A DNA stretch of 64,000 nucleotides from Candidatus Segatella albertsiae (GCA_002451555.1 DKCU01000128.1:28306-92305), one strand, 5' to 3'. Counted from the stretch's first letter, positions 28,031-37,550 are shown. Notes: a model not told the origin generated them from the sequence alone. A program made the numbers and translations.

Positions 28031-29065
28031 CTATTTATTTTTCTTCAGTTCTTCGATTTCTTTTTTCAGCTCGTTAAGTTCCTTGTACATCTCTGGCAGG
28101 CGACGGAATATCGCCTGGGACTTGAAGTAACCACGTTGCTCCATAGGAGGAGTGCCGATGAGCTGCTGACCACTCTTCAGACTTCCTGGTACACCACTTT
28201 GAGCACCCAAAAATACTTTGTCGCCGATGGTGATGTGCCCAGCAATACCTACCTGACCGCCAAACATACACCATTGTCCCACTTTGGTGCTTCCAGCGAT
28301 GCCCACTTGCGAAGACATGACTGTATTTTCGCCGATGTCGGTGTTGTGGGCGATTTGAACGAGGTTGTCAAGTTTAACACCCTTTCTTACGTAAGTAGAA
28401 CCCATGGTAGAACGATCCACGCAAGTATTGGCGCCGATCTCTACGTTGTCTTCGATGGTGACGATACCAATCTGAGGAATCTTGTCATAGCCTTCTGGAC
28501 CAGGTGCGAAGCCGAAACCGTCTGCACCGATTACGCAACCTGCATGGAGGGTTACGTTGTCGCCCAGTTTACAACCATGATATACCGTTACGTTAGGGTA
28601 GATAAGGGCGTTCTTCCCCACTTTGACACCCTCGCCGATATACGCATGAGGATAGATTTGGCTCCCTTCGCCTACCTCGGCACCATCGCTGATGTATGCG
28701 AATGCACCCACATAGACCCCTTCTGCTACCTTAGCCTTAGGAGACACGAAAGCCAAAGGGTCGATGCCTGTCTTCTTAGGCTTCATGGACTCATACATCT
28801 GCAAGAGCTTTGCCACACATTCGTATGCGTTTTTCACACGGATGAGGGTGGCACTCACAGGATGCTCCAATTCCACTGCCTCGTCGATGAGGACAATGGA
28901 TGACTTCGTGTCATATACATAGTGAGTATATTTAGGGTTGGAAAGGAACGAAATCGCCCCTTCCTTACCTTCTTCTATCTTGGCGAAGGTGTTTACCTTT
29001 GCATTCTCATCACCTTCTACCTTGCCCTGTACAAACTGGGCTATCTGTTGAGCGGTAAATTCCAT
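28031..29065 (-). CDS. lpxD: UDP-3-O-acylglucosamine N-acyltransferase
   Basis: Third step of lipid A synthesis: adds the second acyl chain to the amino group. 344 residues. The N-terminal uridine-binding domain (about 1-100) is followed by hexapeptide repeats ([20 protein letters not shown]) with the catalytic-site [22 protein letters not shown] region (two overlapping pieces: [12 protein letters not shown] and GYDKIPQIG) and the [19 protein letters not shown] segment. The C-terminal helix ends in a charged coiled coil ([14 protein letters not shown]). First gene of the lipid A set, with a -7 box at 29139-29146. Confidence 0.96.
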   Translation of the reverse strand: MEFTAQQIAQFVQGKVEGDENAKVNTFAKIEEGKEGAISFLSNPKYTHYVYDTKSSIVLIDEAVELEHPVSATLIRVKNAYECVAKLLQMYESMKPKKTGIDPLAFVSPKAKVAEGVYVGAFAYISDGAEVGEGSQIYPHAYIGEGVKVGKNALIYPNVTVYHGCKLGDNVTLHAGCVIGADGFGFAPGPEGYDKIPQIGIVTIEDNVEIGANTCVDRSTMGSTYVRKGVKLDNLVQIAHNTDIGENTVMSSQVGIAGSTKVGQWCMFGGQVGIAGHITIGDKVFLGAQSGVPGSLKSGQQLIGTPPMEQRGYFKSQAIFRRLPEMYKELNELKKEIEELKKNK

Positions 29066-29138
29066 AAATTGTCTTTCTTTTTGTTTTGTATTAGCTCATC
29101 AAGCTGAACGATATAGCTTTTAGAACACTTATTGAGTG

Positions 29139-29146
29139 CAAATATA
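29139..29146 (-). promoter_or_regulatory. lpxD -7 box
   Basis: Minus strand TATATTTG, 73 bp before the lpxD ATG at 29065. No -33 at standard spacing. Confidence 0.5.
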
Positions 29147-29217
29147 GTAAAAAAGATTCAAATACCTGTCATTCTATTGTAATATTTTGCTTTTTTCGGC
29201 AACAAACAAGCATTTTT

Positions 29218-29256
29218 AAGGCGCAAAGCCACTTTATGAGTGAAACTTTGCGCCTT
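29218..29256 (-). terminator. Terminator of the pyrF operon
   Basis: AAGGCGCAAAG / CTTTGCGCCTT perfect 11-bp stem starting 7 bp after the pyrF stop codon; T-rich on the outside. It ends the phoH-purC-ubiE-aroE-purM-prfA-pyrF run. Confidence 0.85.
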
Positions 29257-29263
29257 TTAACTT

Positions 29264-30118
29264 CTATTTTCTATCTTCCAACTTTTCCAGTTCTGCTGCC
29301 ATCTGCTCTTGCAATTCCTTGGCTTTCTGACCTGCTACCTCGGCGAAATCTTCGTCATGGCTAGCGTAGATGATGCCTCGTGAAGAGTTGACGAGCAAGC
29401 CGCAATCCTTGATGATTCCGTATTTGCAAACTTCTTGTAGGCTGCCGCCTTGGGCACCTACGCCTGGTACTAACAAGAAGTGATTAGGAGCCACCTTGCG
29501 GATGTCTTCAAACATACTGCCTTGTGTCGCACCTACCACGTACATCATGTTCTCGTCGTTGCCCCATTCCTGGCTTTTCTTCAATACCTTCTCGAAGAGA
29601 CGTGTGCCTTCCTTGTCCTCTGTCAACTGGAAGTCGTGGCTTCCCTTGTTGCTGGTGAGTGCCAAGAGAATCACCCATTTGCCTTCATACTCCAAGAAAG
29701 GTTTTACGGAGTCTTCGCCCATGTATGGAGCCACAGTCAGAGAGTCGATGTCGTACTCCTTGAAGAATGTCTGGGCATACATCTTGGATGTGTTGCCGAT
29801 GTCTCCACGCTTTGCGTCGGCGATGATGAAATGGTGAGGGTAGTGAATCTTGAGATACTTTACGGTGTTCTCGAATGCAATCATGCCATCCACGCCGCGG
29901 CTCTCATAGAAAGCCAAGTTGGGCTTGTAAGCCACGCAGTAAGGTGCGGTGGCGTCGATGATGGCTTGGTTGAACTTGAAAATCAACTCGGATTCTGCTC
30001 CTTGAATTTCCTCATCTTCTAAGATGCACTTAGGCAATTTCTCGATATCTGTGTCTAGACCTACGCACAAGAAACTTCTCTTGGCGAAAATCTGTTCTAC
30101 TAATTCTTTGCGGTTCAT
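29264..30118 (-). CDS. pyrF: Orotidine 5'-phosphate decarboxylase, type 2
   Basis: Last step of UMP synthesis. 284 residues, slightly long as is usual for the type 2 family. The catalytic motif is [15 protein letters not shown] (Asp, Lys, Asp). Other family parts: [15 protein letters not shown] at the N-terminus, [14 protein letters not shown], and [15 protein letters not shown]. Four bases separate it from the prfA stop, so it belongs to the same operon. Confidence 0.96.
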   Translation of the reverse strand: MNRKELVEQIFAKRSFLCVGLDTDIEKLPKCILEDEEIQGAESELIFKFNQAIIDATAPYCVAYKPNLAFYESRGVDGMIAFENTVKYLKIHYPHHFIIADAKRGDIGNTSKMYAQTFFKEYDIDSLTVAPYMGEDSVKPFLEYEGKWVILLALTSNKGSHDFQLTEDKEGTRLFEKVLKKSQEWGNDENMMYVVGATQGSMFEDIRKVAPNHFLLVPGVGAQGGSLQEVCKYGIIKDCGLLVNSSRGIIYASHDEDFAEVAGQKAKELQEQMAAELEKLEDRK

Positions 30119-30122
30119 AATT

Positions 30123-31232
30123 CTACAATTCTGTTTCTTTTAATTTTTCTGCATTTTCAGCTACCGTCAAGGCATCAATCATATCCTGGATGTTACCTCC
30201 GAGGAAACCACTCAAGTCATGGGTGGTGTAACCGATGCGATGGTCGGTGACACGACCTTGTGGGAAGTTGTATGTGCGAATCTTTGCCGAGCGGTCGCCT
30301 GTGGATACAAGACTCTTTCTGCGGCTAGCGATGTCATCTACGTACTTCTGGTGCTCACGGTCGTGGATGAAGGTGTAGAGACGGCTCAAGGCACGTTCCT
30401 TGTTCTTTGGCTGGTCGCGAGTCTCTGTACACTCGATGAGGATTTCCTCCACCTCGCCAGTGTTAGGGTTCTTCCATGGGTAGCGGAGACGTACACCAGA
30501 CTCCACCTTGTTCACGTTCTGACCACCGGCACCTGAACTTCGGAAGGTATCCCATTTGATGTCACCTTCGTTGATGTTCACCTCAAACTTATCAGCCTCT
30601 GGCAATACAGCCACTGTCGCAGCCGATGTGTGCATACGTCCCTGGGTTTCTGTGGCTGGCACACGCTGTACACGGTGTACGCCTGACTCGTATTTCAAAG
30701 TACCATAAACGTCTGTTCCGCTCACGGCGAAGTCGATTTCCTTGTATCCTCCCACGGCACCTTCGGAAACGGAAGTCACGCTGACTGTCCATCCCTTGGA
30801 TTCACAGAATTTCTTGTACATATTGAAGAGGTCGCCTGCGAAGAGGGCAGCCTCGTCGCCACCGGCTCCACCACGTATCTCCATTTGGACATTCTTGGCG
30901 TCCTCAGGGTCCTTAGGTACCAGGGCAATCTTGATTTCCTCTTCGAGTTTAGGTTGCAAGGCCTCGTTCTCGTTCAGTTCCTCGCGAGCCATCTCCTTCA
31001 TCTCTGGGTCACTCTCGTTGGCGAGAATGTCCTTGGCCTCCTTGATGCTGTTGAGGCAGTTGATGTAACGCTTGCGTGCGTCCATGATGTCGCCGAGGTC
31101 TTTCCATTCCTTGGTCAGCTTCACGTAACGTGGCTGGTCGGCGATAACGTCTGGGTCGGTAATGAGGGTGCTTACTTCCTCGTATCGGCTCTCTAAGCCT
31201 TCTAGCTTCTGTAATATATTGTTATTGTCCAT
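30123..31232 (-). CDS. prfA: Peptide chain release factor 1
   Basis: Reads UAG and UAA stop codons and triggers peptide release. 369 residues. The codon-recognition region reads [19 protein letters not shown] (PxT = PAT, the RF1 rather than RF2 type), and the catalytic GGQ is in [15 protein letters not shown]. No programmed frameshift is needed. It sits 4 bp before pyrF and 8 bp after purM, tight spacing that indicates one transcript. Confidence 0.97.
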   Translation of the reverse strand: MDNNNILQKLEGLESRYEEVSTLITDPDVIADQPRYVKLTKEWKDLGDIMDARKRYINCLNSIKEAKDILANESDPEMKEMAREELNENEALQPKLEEEIKIALVPKDPEDAKNVQMEIRGGAGGDEAALFAGDLFNMYKKFCESKGWTVSVTSVSEGAVGGYKEIDFAVSGTDVYGTLKYESGVHRVQRVPATETQGRMHTSAATVAVLPEADKFEVNINEGDIKWDTFRSSGAGGQNVNKVESGVRLRYPWKNPNTGEVEEILIECTETRDQPKNKERALSRLYTFIHDREHQKYVDDIASRRKSLVSTGDRSAKIRTYNFPQGRVTDHRIGYTTHDLSGFLGGNIQDMIDALTVAENAEKLKETEL

Positions 31233-31240
31233 AATTTTTT

Positions 31241-32407
31241 TTAGTATTCGAATGTTCCGAACTCGCTCTTGATGGTAAGGCTGCGCTTGCCTTCCTCGAT
31301 ATGTCCCACCACCTGAGCGTCGATGTTGAAGCTCTTGCTGATGGCGATGACCTTCTCGGCAACTTCAGGGCGAACATAGATTTCCATGCGGTGACCCATG
31401 TTGAATACCTGGTACATCTCCTTCCAGTCTGTGCCTGAGCAATCATGGATGGCCTTGAAGAGAGGAGGAACAGGGAACATGTTGTCCTTGATAACCTTGC
31501 AATCCTCGCCTACGAAGTGGAGCACCTTGGTCTGGGCGCCGCCGGTGCAGTGTACCATGCCGTGAATCTCAGGGCGCAACTCGTCGAGCAACTTCTTGAT
31601 GACTGGAGCATAGGTGCGGGTAGGGGAGAGTACCAGCTCGCCTGCGTTGATAGGGGCACCTTCCACATCGTCGGTCAACTTATACTTACCGCTATATACC
31701 AACTCTTCTGGTACTGCGTGGTCGTAGCTCTCAGGATATTTCTCTGCGAGATACTTGGCAAACACGTCGTGGCGGGCTGAGGTCAATCCGTTGCTGCCCA
31801 TACCGCCATTGTACTTCTTCTCGTATGTAGCCTGACCAGTGGAAGAAAGACCTACGATGACATCGCCTGGACGGATGTTGGCATTGTTGATGACATCGCT
31901 TCGCTTCATGCGGCAAGTGACGGTAGAATCGACGATGATGGTACGTACCAAGTCGCCAACATCGGCAGTCTCGCCACCTGTAGGGTAGATGCCGATGCCC
32001 ATGTCTCTCATCTCGTGGAGTAGTTCGTCGGTACCATTGATGATGGCAGAGATTACTTCGCCCGAAACCAACATCTTGTTTCTTCCGATGGTGGATGATA
32101 CCAGGATGTTATCTACAGCGCCTACACAGAGCAAGTCGTCTGTGTTCATTACGACAGCATCCTGTGCGATACCTTTCCATACAGAGAGGTCTCCTGTCTC
32201 TTTCCAATACATGTAGGCGAGGCTTGACTTGGTGCCGGCACCATCGGCGTGCATGATGTTGCAGTACTCAGGGTCTCCACCCAGAATGTCTGGTATAATC
32301 TTGCAGAAAGCCTGTGGGAAGATACCCTTGTCGATGTTCTTGATGGCGTTGTGTACGTCCTCTTTGGCGGCACTCACACCGCGCATCATATAGCGATTGT
32401 TGCTCAT
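31241..32407 (-). CDS. purM: AIR synthetase (phosphoribosylformylglycinamidine cyclo-ligase)
   Basis: Fifth step of purine synthesis. 388 residues, longer than the about 345 of enterobacterial PurM but usual for Bacteroidota. It begins MRGVSAAKEDVHNAIKNID and shows MHADGAGTKSSLAYMYW, AVVMNTDDLLCVGA and PTGGETADVGDLV, the glycine-rich ATP-binding parts of the PurM/PurL fold. Start ATG at 32407. In the gap to aroE lies a 21-bp heptamer tandem repeat. Confidence 0.93.
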   Translation of the reverse strand: MSNNRYMMRGVSAAKEDVHNAIKNIDKGIFPQAFCKIIPDILGGDPEYCNIMHADGAGTKSSLAYMYWKETGDLSVWKGIAQDAVVMNTDDLLCVGAVDNILVSSTIGRNKMLVSGEVISAIINGTDELLHEMRDMGIGIYPTGGETADVGDLVRTIIVDSTVTCRMKRSDVINNANIRPGDVIVGLSSTGQATYEKKYNGGMGSNGLTSARHDVFAKYLAEKYPESYDHAVPEELVYSGKYKLTDDVEGAPINAGELVLSPTRTYAPVIKKLLDELRPEIHGMVHCTGGAQTKVLHFVGEDCKVIKDNMFPVPPLFKAIHDCSGTDWKEMYQVFNMGHRMEIYVRPEVAEKVIAISKSFNIDAQVVGHIEEGKRSLTIKSEFGTFEY

Positions 32408-32444
32408 TTTTTATATTTTGATTTTAAGTGATTTCTAATTTAAG

Positions 32445-32465
32445 CTCCTAACTTCTAACTCCTAA
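32445..32465 (-). repeat. Heptamer tandem repeat, 3 units
   Basis: Minus strand units TTAGGAG-TTAGAAG-TTAGGAG, exact 7-bp period, starting 5 bp after the aroE stop codon. No known role; part of the pattern discussed in the findings. Confidence 0.75.
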
Positions 32466-32470
32466 CTCAA

Positions 32471-33223
32471 TCAGAGTTGTTCTTTCCCATGCCAGAAGTC
32501 CCAGCTAGCGAAAGCTTGCAATAACAGCATTTCCAGTCCGTTCTTCACGGTTGCGCCGTGTGCGGCTCCTTTTTTCATGAAAAGGGTCTCGTCCGGGTTG
32601 TAGATGAGGTCGTAAAGTAAGGTGTGGCTATCCATGGCCTCGTAAGGGAGTTGTGGACACTCATCTACGTGTGGGTACATGCCCACAGGGGTGCAGTTGA
32701 CGATGACATTGTATTCCTTGATGACATCTGGTGTTATCTTGTCATACTGTATCGTGCCAGGACGTTCGTATCGACTCACGAATACGGTCTCCAGTCCGAG
32801 AGACTTCAATCCATAGTTGATGGCTTTTGATGCACCGCCTGTTCCCAGTATCAAGGCTTTCTTGTGGAAAGACTCGATGAATGGTTCTATGCTCTGAGTA
32901 AACCCTATGACATCGCTGTTGTAACCTTTGAGTACGGTTTCCTGGCCCTTGTGCTCAACTCTTACGACATTGACCGCGCCGATGGCGTTGGCCTCGGGGC
33001 TAACGTAGTCAAGATAGCTGATGACCTTTTCCTTGTAAGGAATGGTCACGTTGAAACCTTTCAGTTCGGGATTGGAGTCCAGCACCTCTGTCAAGTCCTT
33101 GATGCTAGGAATCTCGAAGTTGATGTACTGGGCGTCGATGCCTTCGTTCTCAAACTTCTCGTTGAAGTAGTTTTTTGAGAAGGAGTGTCCCAGGGGATAA
33201 CCTATGAGTCCATACTTGTCCAT
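32471..33223 (-). CDS. aroE: Shikimate dehydrogenase
   Basis: NADPH-dependent reduction of 3-dehydroshikimate in aromatic amino-acid synthesis. 250 residues. N-terminal substrate domain: GLIGYPLGHSFSKNYFNEKF with the SxS-type serines and FNVTIPYKEKVISYLD with the catalytic Lys; then the Rossmann part ALILGTGGASKAINYGLKSL and NCTPVGMYPHVDECP. Both ends of the gene are tight to neighbours (15 bp to ubiE, 63 bp to purM). Confidence 0.95.
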   Translation of the reverse strand: MDKYGLIGYPLGHSFSKNYFNEKFENEGIDAQYINFEIPSIKDLTEVLDSNPELKGFNVTIPYKEKVISYLDYVSPEANAIGAVNVVRVEHKGQETVLKGYNSDVIGFTQSIEPFIESFHKKALILGTGGASKAINYGLKSLGLETVFVSRYERPGTIQYDKITPDVIKEYNVIVNCTPVGMYPHVDECPQLPYEAMDSHTLLYDLIYNPDETLFMKKGAAHGATVKNGLEMLLLQAFASWDFWHGKEQL

Positions 33224-33238
33224 AACTAATATCTTTTT

Positions 33239-33973
33239 TTATTTGGTTGCAAAATAAAGGGTGCAGATGCCGAAGGTGAGCCTTTTGAACTCTGCCTTCT
33301 CGAATCCTGCTTTCTTGAACACCTCCATCATTGTCTCGCCTTGTGGAAATGCCTCGATGGTGGCGGTGAGATAACTATAGGCACTTTGGTCCTTCGATAT
33401 CAATTTGCCATATACCGGCAGCACGGTGTGCGAATAGATGTGGAAGAGTTGTTTCATCGGGAAGGAGACCGGAGTGGTCAGTTCCACAATGCAAAGATGT
33501 CCTCCTTTTTTCAGCACTCGGCACATCTCCCTCAGACCTTGGTCTAGGTTTTGGAAGTTGCGTATGCCGAAAGCAGCCGTCACCGCATCGAATGTCTCGT
33601 TGGCAAAAGAGAGACGTAGGCAGTCTTCCTTGGCAAAGGAAATGACTTTGTCGAGTCCTTCTCGCTTCACTTTCTTCCTGCCAATCTCCATCATGCCTTC
33701 CGAGATGTCGGCTCCTACGAGCTGTTGCGGTTGTAGCATCTGGGCTGCCAGGATGGCGAAGTCGCCCGTGCCCGTGGCGATGTCGAGCATCTTCTTGGGA
33801 GAGAAGGGCGCAAGACGCTTGATCGCCTTCTTGCGCCATCCCTTGTCTATATCCCATGAGAGACGGTGGTTCAAGGTGTCGTAGGTAGGGGCGATGTTGT
33901 CGAACATCTCTTCCACCAACTTGCCCTTGTCTCCTGTTCCCTCATAGGGCTTGATTTGTTCTTGCTTGTACAT
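33239..33973 (-). CDS. ubiE: Demethylmenaquinone methyltransferase UbiE/MenG
   Basis: SAM-dependent C-methylation that completes menaquinone, the respiratory quinone of this phylum. 244 residues. Motifs: [20 protein letters not shown] near the start, [18 protein letters not shown] (SAM loop), [14 protein letters not shown] and [19 protein letters not shown]. The 3' end [15 protein letters not shown] is also family-typical. Menaquinone is inferred, since ubiquinone is not made in Bacteroidota. Confidence 0.94.
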   Translation of the reverse strand: MYKQEQIKPYEGTGDKGKLVEEMFDNIAPTYDTLNHRLSWDIDKGWRKKAIKRLAPFSPKKMLDIATGTGDFAILAAQMLQPQQLVGADISEGMMEIGRKKVKREGLDKVISFAKEDCLRLSFANETFDAVTAAFGIRNFQNLDQGLREMCRVLKKGGHLCIVELTTPVSFPMKQLFHIYSHTVLPVYGKLISKDQSAYSYLTATIEAFPQGETMMEVFKKAGFEKAEFKRLTFGICTLYFATK

Positions 33974-33982
33974 TATTGATAT

Positions 33983-34933
33983 TTACTTACGTGAGGCAAG
34001 CCACTCGCTGACGTTTTTCTCGATGCGAGCTGCGATGTCGCCTTCTTCTGTCGCCTTGTCAAACTTCTCGCCGGTGATGTGCTCGTAGAGCTCGATGTAG
34101 CGGTCTGACACGCTCTCTGCGTACTCGTCGGTGATTTCTGGCATGGTCTGGCCAGGCTCGTTCATGAAGTTGTGCTCGATGAGCCACTGGCGCACGAACT
34201 CCTTGGAGAGCTGGCGCTGAGGCTCGCCCTTCTCAAACTTCTCCTCGTAGCCATCAGCGTAGAAGTAACGGCTGGAGTCTGGTGTGTGAATCTCGTCGAT
34301 GAGGTAAACCTTGCCGTCGCGCTTGCCGAACTCGTACTTGGTATCTACGAGAATCAAGCCTTGCTTAGCGGCGATTTCCTGACCGCGCTTGAAGATGCGG
34401 CGTGTGTAGTCCTCCATCACGGCGTAATCCTCGGCACTAACGATACCCTGTGCGATAATCTCTTCCTTGGAGATGTTCATGTCGTGACCTTCGTCAGCCT
34501 TGGTCGTAGGAGTGATGATAGGCTCTGGGAAACGCTCGTTCTCACGCATTCCGTCAGGCAACTTCACGCCACAAATCTCACGGCATCCTTTCTGGTACTC
34601 TCTCCATGCGCTACCTGTGAGGATAGAGCGTATGATCATCTCTACACGGAAACCTTCGCACTTCAAACCCACGGTAACCATAGGGTCTGGGGTGGCCAAT
34701 TTCCAGTTAGGGCAGATGTCTGTCGTGGTATCCAGGAACTTGGCTGCAATCTGGTTGAGCACCTGACCCTTGAATGGGATACCTTTAGGCAGTACAACGT
34801 CGAACGCTGAGATTCTGTCGGTTGCGACCATCACGAGGATGTCGTCGTTAATGTCATACACATCACGTACTTTGCCGTGGTAAACACTTTTCTGTCCATC
34901 AAAATGGAAATCAGTCTTTGTTAATGCTTTCAT
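33983..34933 (-). CDS. purC: SAICAR synthetase
   Basis: Joins aspartate to CAIR in purine synthesis. 316 residues, the longer form. Motifs: [20 protein letters not shown] with ATP-binding Lys, [34 protein letters not shown] and [20 protein letters not shown]. Starts at ATG 34933. It lies 9 bp upstream of ubiE and 116 bp after phoH; the gap to phoH has GAAGTTA-type repeats, so purC could have its own promoter, which I do not see clearly. Confidence 0.95.
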   Translation of the reverse strand: MKALTKTDFHFDGQKSVYHGKVRDVYDINDDILVMVATDRISAFDVVLPKGIPFKGQVLNQIAAKFLDTTTDICPNWKLATPDPMVTVGLKCEGFRVEMIIRSILTGSAWREYQKGCREICGVKLPDGMRENERFPEPIITPTTKADEGHDMNISKEEIIAQGIVSAEDYAVMEDYTRRIFKRGQEIAAKQGLILVDTKYEFGKRDGKVYLIDEIHTPDSSRYFYADGYEEKFEKGEPQRQLSKEFVRQWLIEHNFMNEPGQTMPEITDEYAESVSDRYIELYEHITGEKFDKATEEGDIAARIEKNVSEWLASRK

Positions 34934-34990
34934 TGTTTTATATTACTTTGAAAAATTAAAACTTGTAGTCTCTTCTTTTGGGGAAGTTAA

Positions 34991-35040
34991 AGAAGTTAAG
35001 TGAAGTTATCACTCCCTTCGGTCGTTCGGGAAGTTAAGGG
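34991..35040 (-). repeat. GAAGTTA-type direct repeats
   Basis: Between phoH and purC. Plus-strand reading has GAAGTTAA four times at irregular 9-10 and about 30 bp steps, with a TCCCTTCGG...CGGGA hairpin-like block in the middle. No function assigned. Confidence 0.4.
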
Positions 35041-35049
35041 ACAACAGCT

Positions 35050-36054
35050 TTATTTCTTGTCGGAAACACTGTTGGATTCTTCACTCTTCACTCTTCGTTC
35101 TTCACTTTTCACCGCCCGCTCCTTGTCGTACTTGTCATAGGCGTTGACGATGCGGGTTACGAGCTTGTGGCGCACGATGTCCTTTTGCCCCAGCTTCACC
35201 ACGCCGATGCCCTCCACGCCGTTGAGTATCTTGAGCGCCTCCTTCAGTCCGCTACGCTGTTCGCGAGGCAGGTCTATCTGTGTCAAGTCGCCCGTGATAA
35301 TCATCTTCGTGTTCATACCCATTCTAGTGAGGAACATACGGATTTGCTGGGAAGTCGTGTTCTGTGCCTCGTCGAGGATGACGACGGCTTCGCTGAGGGT
35401 GCGTCCTCGCATGAAGGCGAGGGGAGCTATCTGGATGATGTGCTTCTCCATCATGTCCTGTAGCTTGACGGCAGGTATCATGTCTTCTAGCGCATCATAA
35501 AGAGGTTGCAAGTAAGGGTCGATTTTGTCTTTCATGTCGCCCGGCAGGAAACCGAGTTTCTCGCCCGCTTCGACGGCAGGGCGTGAGAGTATGATTTTCT
35601 TGGCGGTTTTTTCTTTGAGTGCTTTTACGGCAAGGGCAATGCTCAGGTAGGTTTTTCCTGTGCCGGCGGGTCCCACGGCAAAGACCATGTCGTTCTTCTC
35701 GTAGGCATCAATGAGCTTCTGCTGGTTCTCGCTTCGGCTCTTGATAGGCTTTCCGCTGATGCTATAGACCAGTACGCCTTTCACGCTGTCGGCCTTGGTT
35801 TGCTTGCCCTTTACGATGTCGAGGATGTCCTCTTCGTTAAGCATGTTATATTTCGCCAAGTGCTTGCGCATTTGCTCGATGTCTTCCTCCGCTTTCGCCA
35901 TTTCTTCCTCGTCGCCAAGCACACGAAGCACGTTGTCACGTGCCACGATACGCAACTTAGGATACAGTGACTTGATCATCTGTAGGTGTGTATTGTTAAC
36001 CCCATAGAACATCACTGGGTCAATATCTTCGAGTACTATATGCTTCTCTATCAA
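35050..36054 (-). CDS. phoH: PhoH family ATPase
   Basis: Cytoplasmic ATP-binding protein of the PhoH/YbeZ family, thought to act in RNA or ribosome maturation with YbeY. 334 residues. A KH-like N-terminal part is followed by Walker A FAVGPAGTGKTYLSIALAV, then ILSRPAVEAGEKLGFLPGD, Walker B EAVVILDEAQNTT and MIITGDLTQIDLPREQRSGL. The C-terminal tail (after about residue 312) is not conserved and reads KSEERRVKSEESNSVSDKK, coded by a 34-bp repeat also found inside the BtuF-like gene. The promoter at 36102-36133 heads the whole minus-strand run down to pyrF. Confidence 0.94.
   Translation of the reverse strand: MIEKHIVLEDIDPVMFYGVNNTHLQMIKSLYPKLRIVARDNVLRVLGDEEEMAKAEEDIEQMRKHLAKYNMLNEEDILDIVKGKQTKADSVKGVLVYSISGKPIKSRSENQQKLIDAYEKNDMVFAVGPAGTGKTYLSIALAVKALKEKTAKKIILSRPAVEAGEKLGFLPGDMKDKIDPYLQPLYDALEDMIPAVKLQDMMEKHIIQIAPLAFMRGRTLSEAVVILDEAQNTTSQQIRMFLTRMGMNTKMIITGDLTQIDLPREQRSGLKEALKILNGVEGIGVVKLGQKDIVRHKLVTRIVNAYDKYDKERAVKSEERRVKSEESNSVSDKK
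35074..35107 (-). repeat. 34-bp heptamer repeat inside phoH 3' end
   Basis: Reads, on the minus strand, units AGTGAAG-AACGAAG-AGTGAAG-AGTGAAG then AATCC. Identical over 34 bp to 47533-47566 inside another gene. It encodes the variable tail of PhoH. Confidence 0.85.
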
Positions 36055-36101
36055 AACTTAAAATTTGAAATAGTTTAAACTAAATGATTATATAACGCTT
36101 G

Positions 36102-36133
36102 CAAAAGTACTACTTTTCTGTGAATTGAGCAAA
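36102..36133 (-). promoter_or_regulatory. phoH operon promoter
   Basis: Minus strand TTTG (36130-36133), 20-bp spacer, TACTTTTG (36102-36109), close to consensus. Gives a 5' leader of about 40 nt. Confidence 0.8.
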
Positions 36134-36529
36134 TTTCTTGCATTTTTTTTATTTTTGAGATGAAAAATGGGAAAAAATAAACTCGCGCGCACATATACGT
36201 ATTATGTAATAAATATAAATGTATATGTTTTATGTATTAGAAAAATCTTGCTCGTAACGTGTTGGCACATAGGAGATTATAAATGTAACGCTCTCGCTGT
36301 ATAGAGGTCTAGCTTTTTGCTGTATAATCCTCGTCCTTTTTCTGTTTGGATTCATTAGGATGTATGTGCGAGTGGAACTGCTTATATATCTGTCAGCTTA
36401 CGAATATATATCTGTCAGCTAATAGATATATAAATGCAAGCTTGTGGATATAAAAGTTCGTCAAAATGAATGAAACTTCCATTTTTTAAGGAGGATTGTA
36501 ACTTTTATTTTGAAAAAGAGATAAAAAAT
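36134..36529. other. AT-rich intergenic stretch with small direct repeat
   Basis: Divergent spacer between phoH and the M15-like gene. No open frame of note. TATATATCTGTCAGCT occurs twice, 22 bp apart (36383-36398, 36405-36420), one helical turn pair, which might be a protein-binding site. The rest shows nothing clear. Confidence 0.45.
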
Positions 36530-36560
36530 TTTGTGATGTAAAAGAAATGATGTACTTTTG
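36530..36560 (+). promoter_or_regulatory. Promoter of the M15-like gene
   Basis: TTTG (36530-36533), 19-bp spacer, TACTTTTG (36553-36560). The start site would fall near 36567, inside the first of three 14-bp tandem repeats. Confidence 0.75.
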
Positions 36561-36562
36561 TC

Positions 36563-36604
36563 CTTGCATATAACAACTTGCATATAACAACTTGCATGTA
36601 ACAT
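36563..36604 (+). repeat. Three 14-bp tandem repeats at the predicted start site
   Basis: CTTGCATATAACAA twice exactly (36563-36576, 36577-36590) and once with three changes (36591-36604). They begin 2 bp after the -7 box, so the copy number would set the leader length. Confidence 0.75.
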
Positions 36605-36640
36605 ATAATCATGTAGCATATAGCATATAATAATTAAAGT

Positions 36641-37504
36641 GTGATGAAATCAAATAAAGTCCTGATAAGAATATTCGACAAGGTCAAGGCGATGTCTCCT
36701 AAGAATCGCTTTCTCCTTGGCTTTGTGGTAGTGGTTTTGGTCTTGGCATTTGTCCGGTTGGTTTGCCCCGGAGTGGCGGCTTCTCGAATGTCTATGCCTT
36801 CCATCTCCTTGTCTTCCGATGGGGAAGTGGTTGACTCCACAGATGCTTGTGAGGTCAATTACCAATTGAGTCCTGCGCCTGATGTCTGCAAGCCAGGGCA
36901 AGCGTCCATCTTCCTGGACAAGGACGGCAAAGAGGTGAAGCATCGCATCTTCTCCGTACCCAACTTCGGCAATACTTTCCCGGACCAACAGGATGTACAG
37001 ATTGTCGCTGCCAATAAATATGGTGTGCAACCCGTGCAGAACCGAGAGGAGGCTGAGCATAGCAAGGGGAAGCTGGTTTATGTGGGGAGCAATCCTTTCT
37101 TCTATGTCGATAAGTTGAACAACAGCATTCCCTATCTTGTGCCACGTGCCTCGGTGCTCTTGCAGGACATCGGACGTGCTTATTTCGATTCGCTCCAAAT
37201 CAAGGGAATCCCTTTGCATAAGATTATCGTGACAAGCATCCTGCGTACCAAAGACGATGTCGCCAAGTTGAGAACTCGCAATGGCAATGCAACAGAAAAT
37301 TCCTGCCATCTCTATGGTACTACGTTCGACGTATGTTATAATAGGTATAAGACGGTGCAGACCGCTAGTCAACCAAGGCGTGAGGTGAGGAACGATTCCT
37401 TGAAATGGGTGTTGAGCGAGGTGCTGAGAGATTTCAGGGAGAAGGACCGATGCCTCATCAAGTATGAGGTGAACCAGGGATGCTTTCACATTACAGTGAA
37501 TTAG
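36641..37504 (+). CDS. DUF5715-like exported protein with M15-type zinc motif
   Basis: 287 residues. An N-terminal membrane anchor (about residues 24-45, FLLGFVVVVLVLAFVRLVCP) is followed by a 70-residue linker and a C-terminal domain. That domain has ENSCHLYGTTFDVCYNRY, which matches the SxHxxGxxxD zinc motif of VanY/M15 D,D-peptidases, and ends CLIKYEVNQGCFHITV, where the final HxTV could supply the third zinc ligand. I infer a periplasmic peptidoglycan-related peptidase or a relative that has kept the fold; I recall such proteins being labelled DUF5715, which needs checking. Cyclophilin follows 46 bp later, with a heptamer repeat between them. Confidence 0.75.
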   Translation: MMKSNKVLIRIFDKVKAMSPKNRFLLGFVVVVLVLAFVRLVCPGVAASRMSMPSISLSSDGEVVDSTDACEVNYQLSPAPDVCKPGQASIFLDKDGKEVKHRIFSVPNFGNTFPDQQDVQIVAANKYGVQPVQNREEAEHSKGKLVYVGSNPFFYVDKLNNSIPYLVPRASVLLQDIGRAYFDSLQIKGIPLHKIIVTSILRTKDDVAKLRTRNGNATENSCHLYGTTFDVCYNRYKTVQTASQPRREVRNDSLKWVLSEVLRDFREKDRCLIKYEVNQGCFHITVN

Positions 37505-37507
37505 AAT

Positions 37508-37535
37508 GTTGAATGTTGTGTGTTGAATGTTGAAT
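37508..37535 (+). repeat. Heptamer tandem repeat, 4 units
   Basis: GTTGAAT-GTTGTGT-GTTGAAT-GTTGAAT, exact 7-bp period, beginning 3 bp after the stop codon of the M15-like gene. The same unit GTTGAAT appears at 11831-11858. Confidence 0.8.
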
Positions 37536-37550
37536 TAATAGATTTAGACT

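Noticed and set aside
34991..35040. Possible riboswitch ahead of purC
   Set aside because: A purine riboswitch would need the conserved three-way junction with TATA and loop-loop pairs; only GAAGTTA repeats and a short hairpin are visible.
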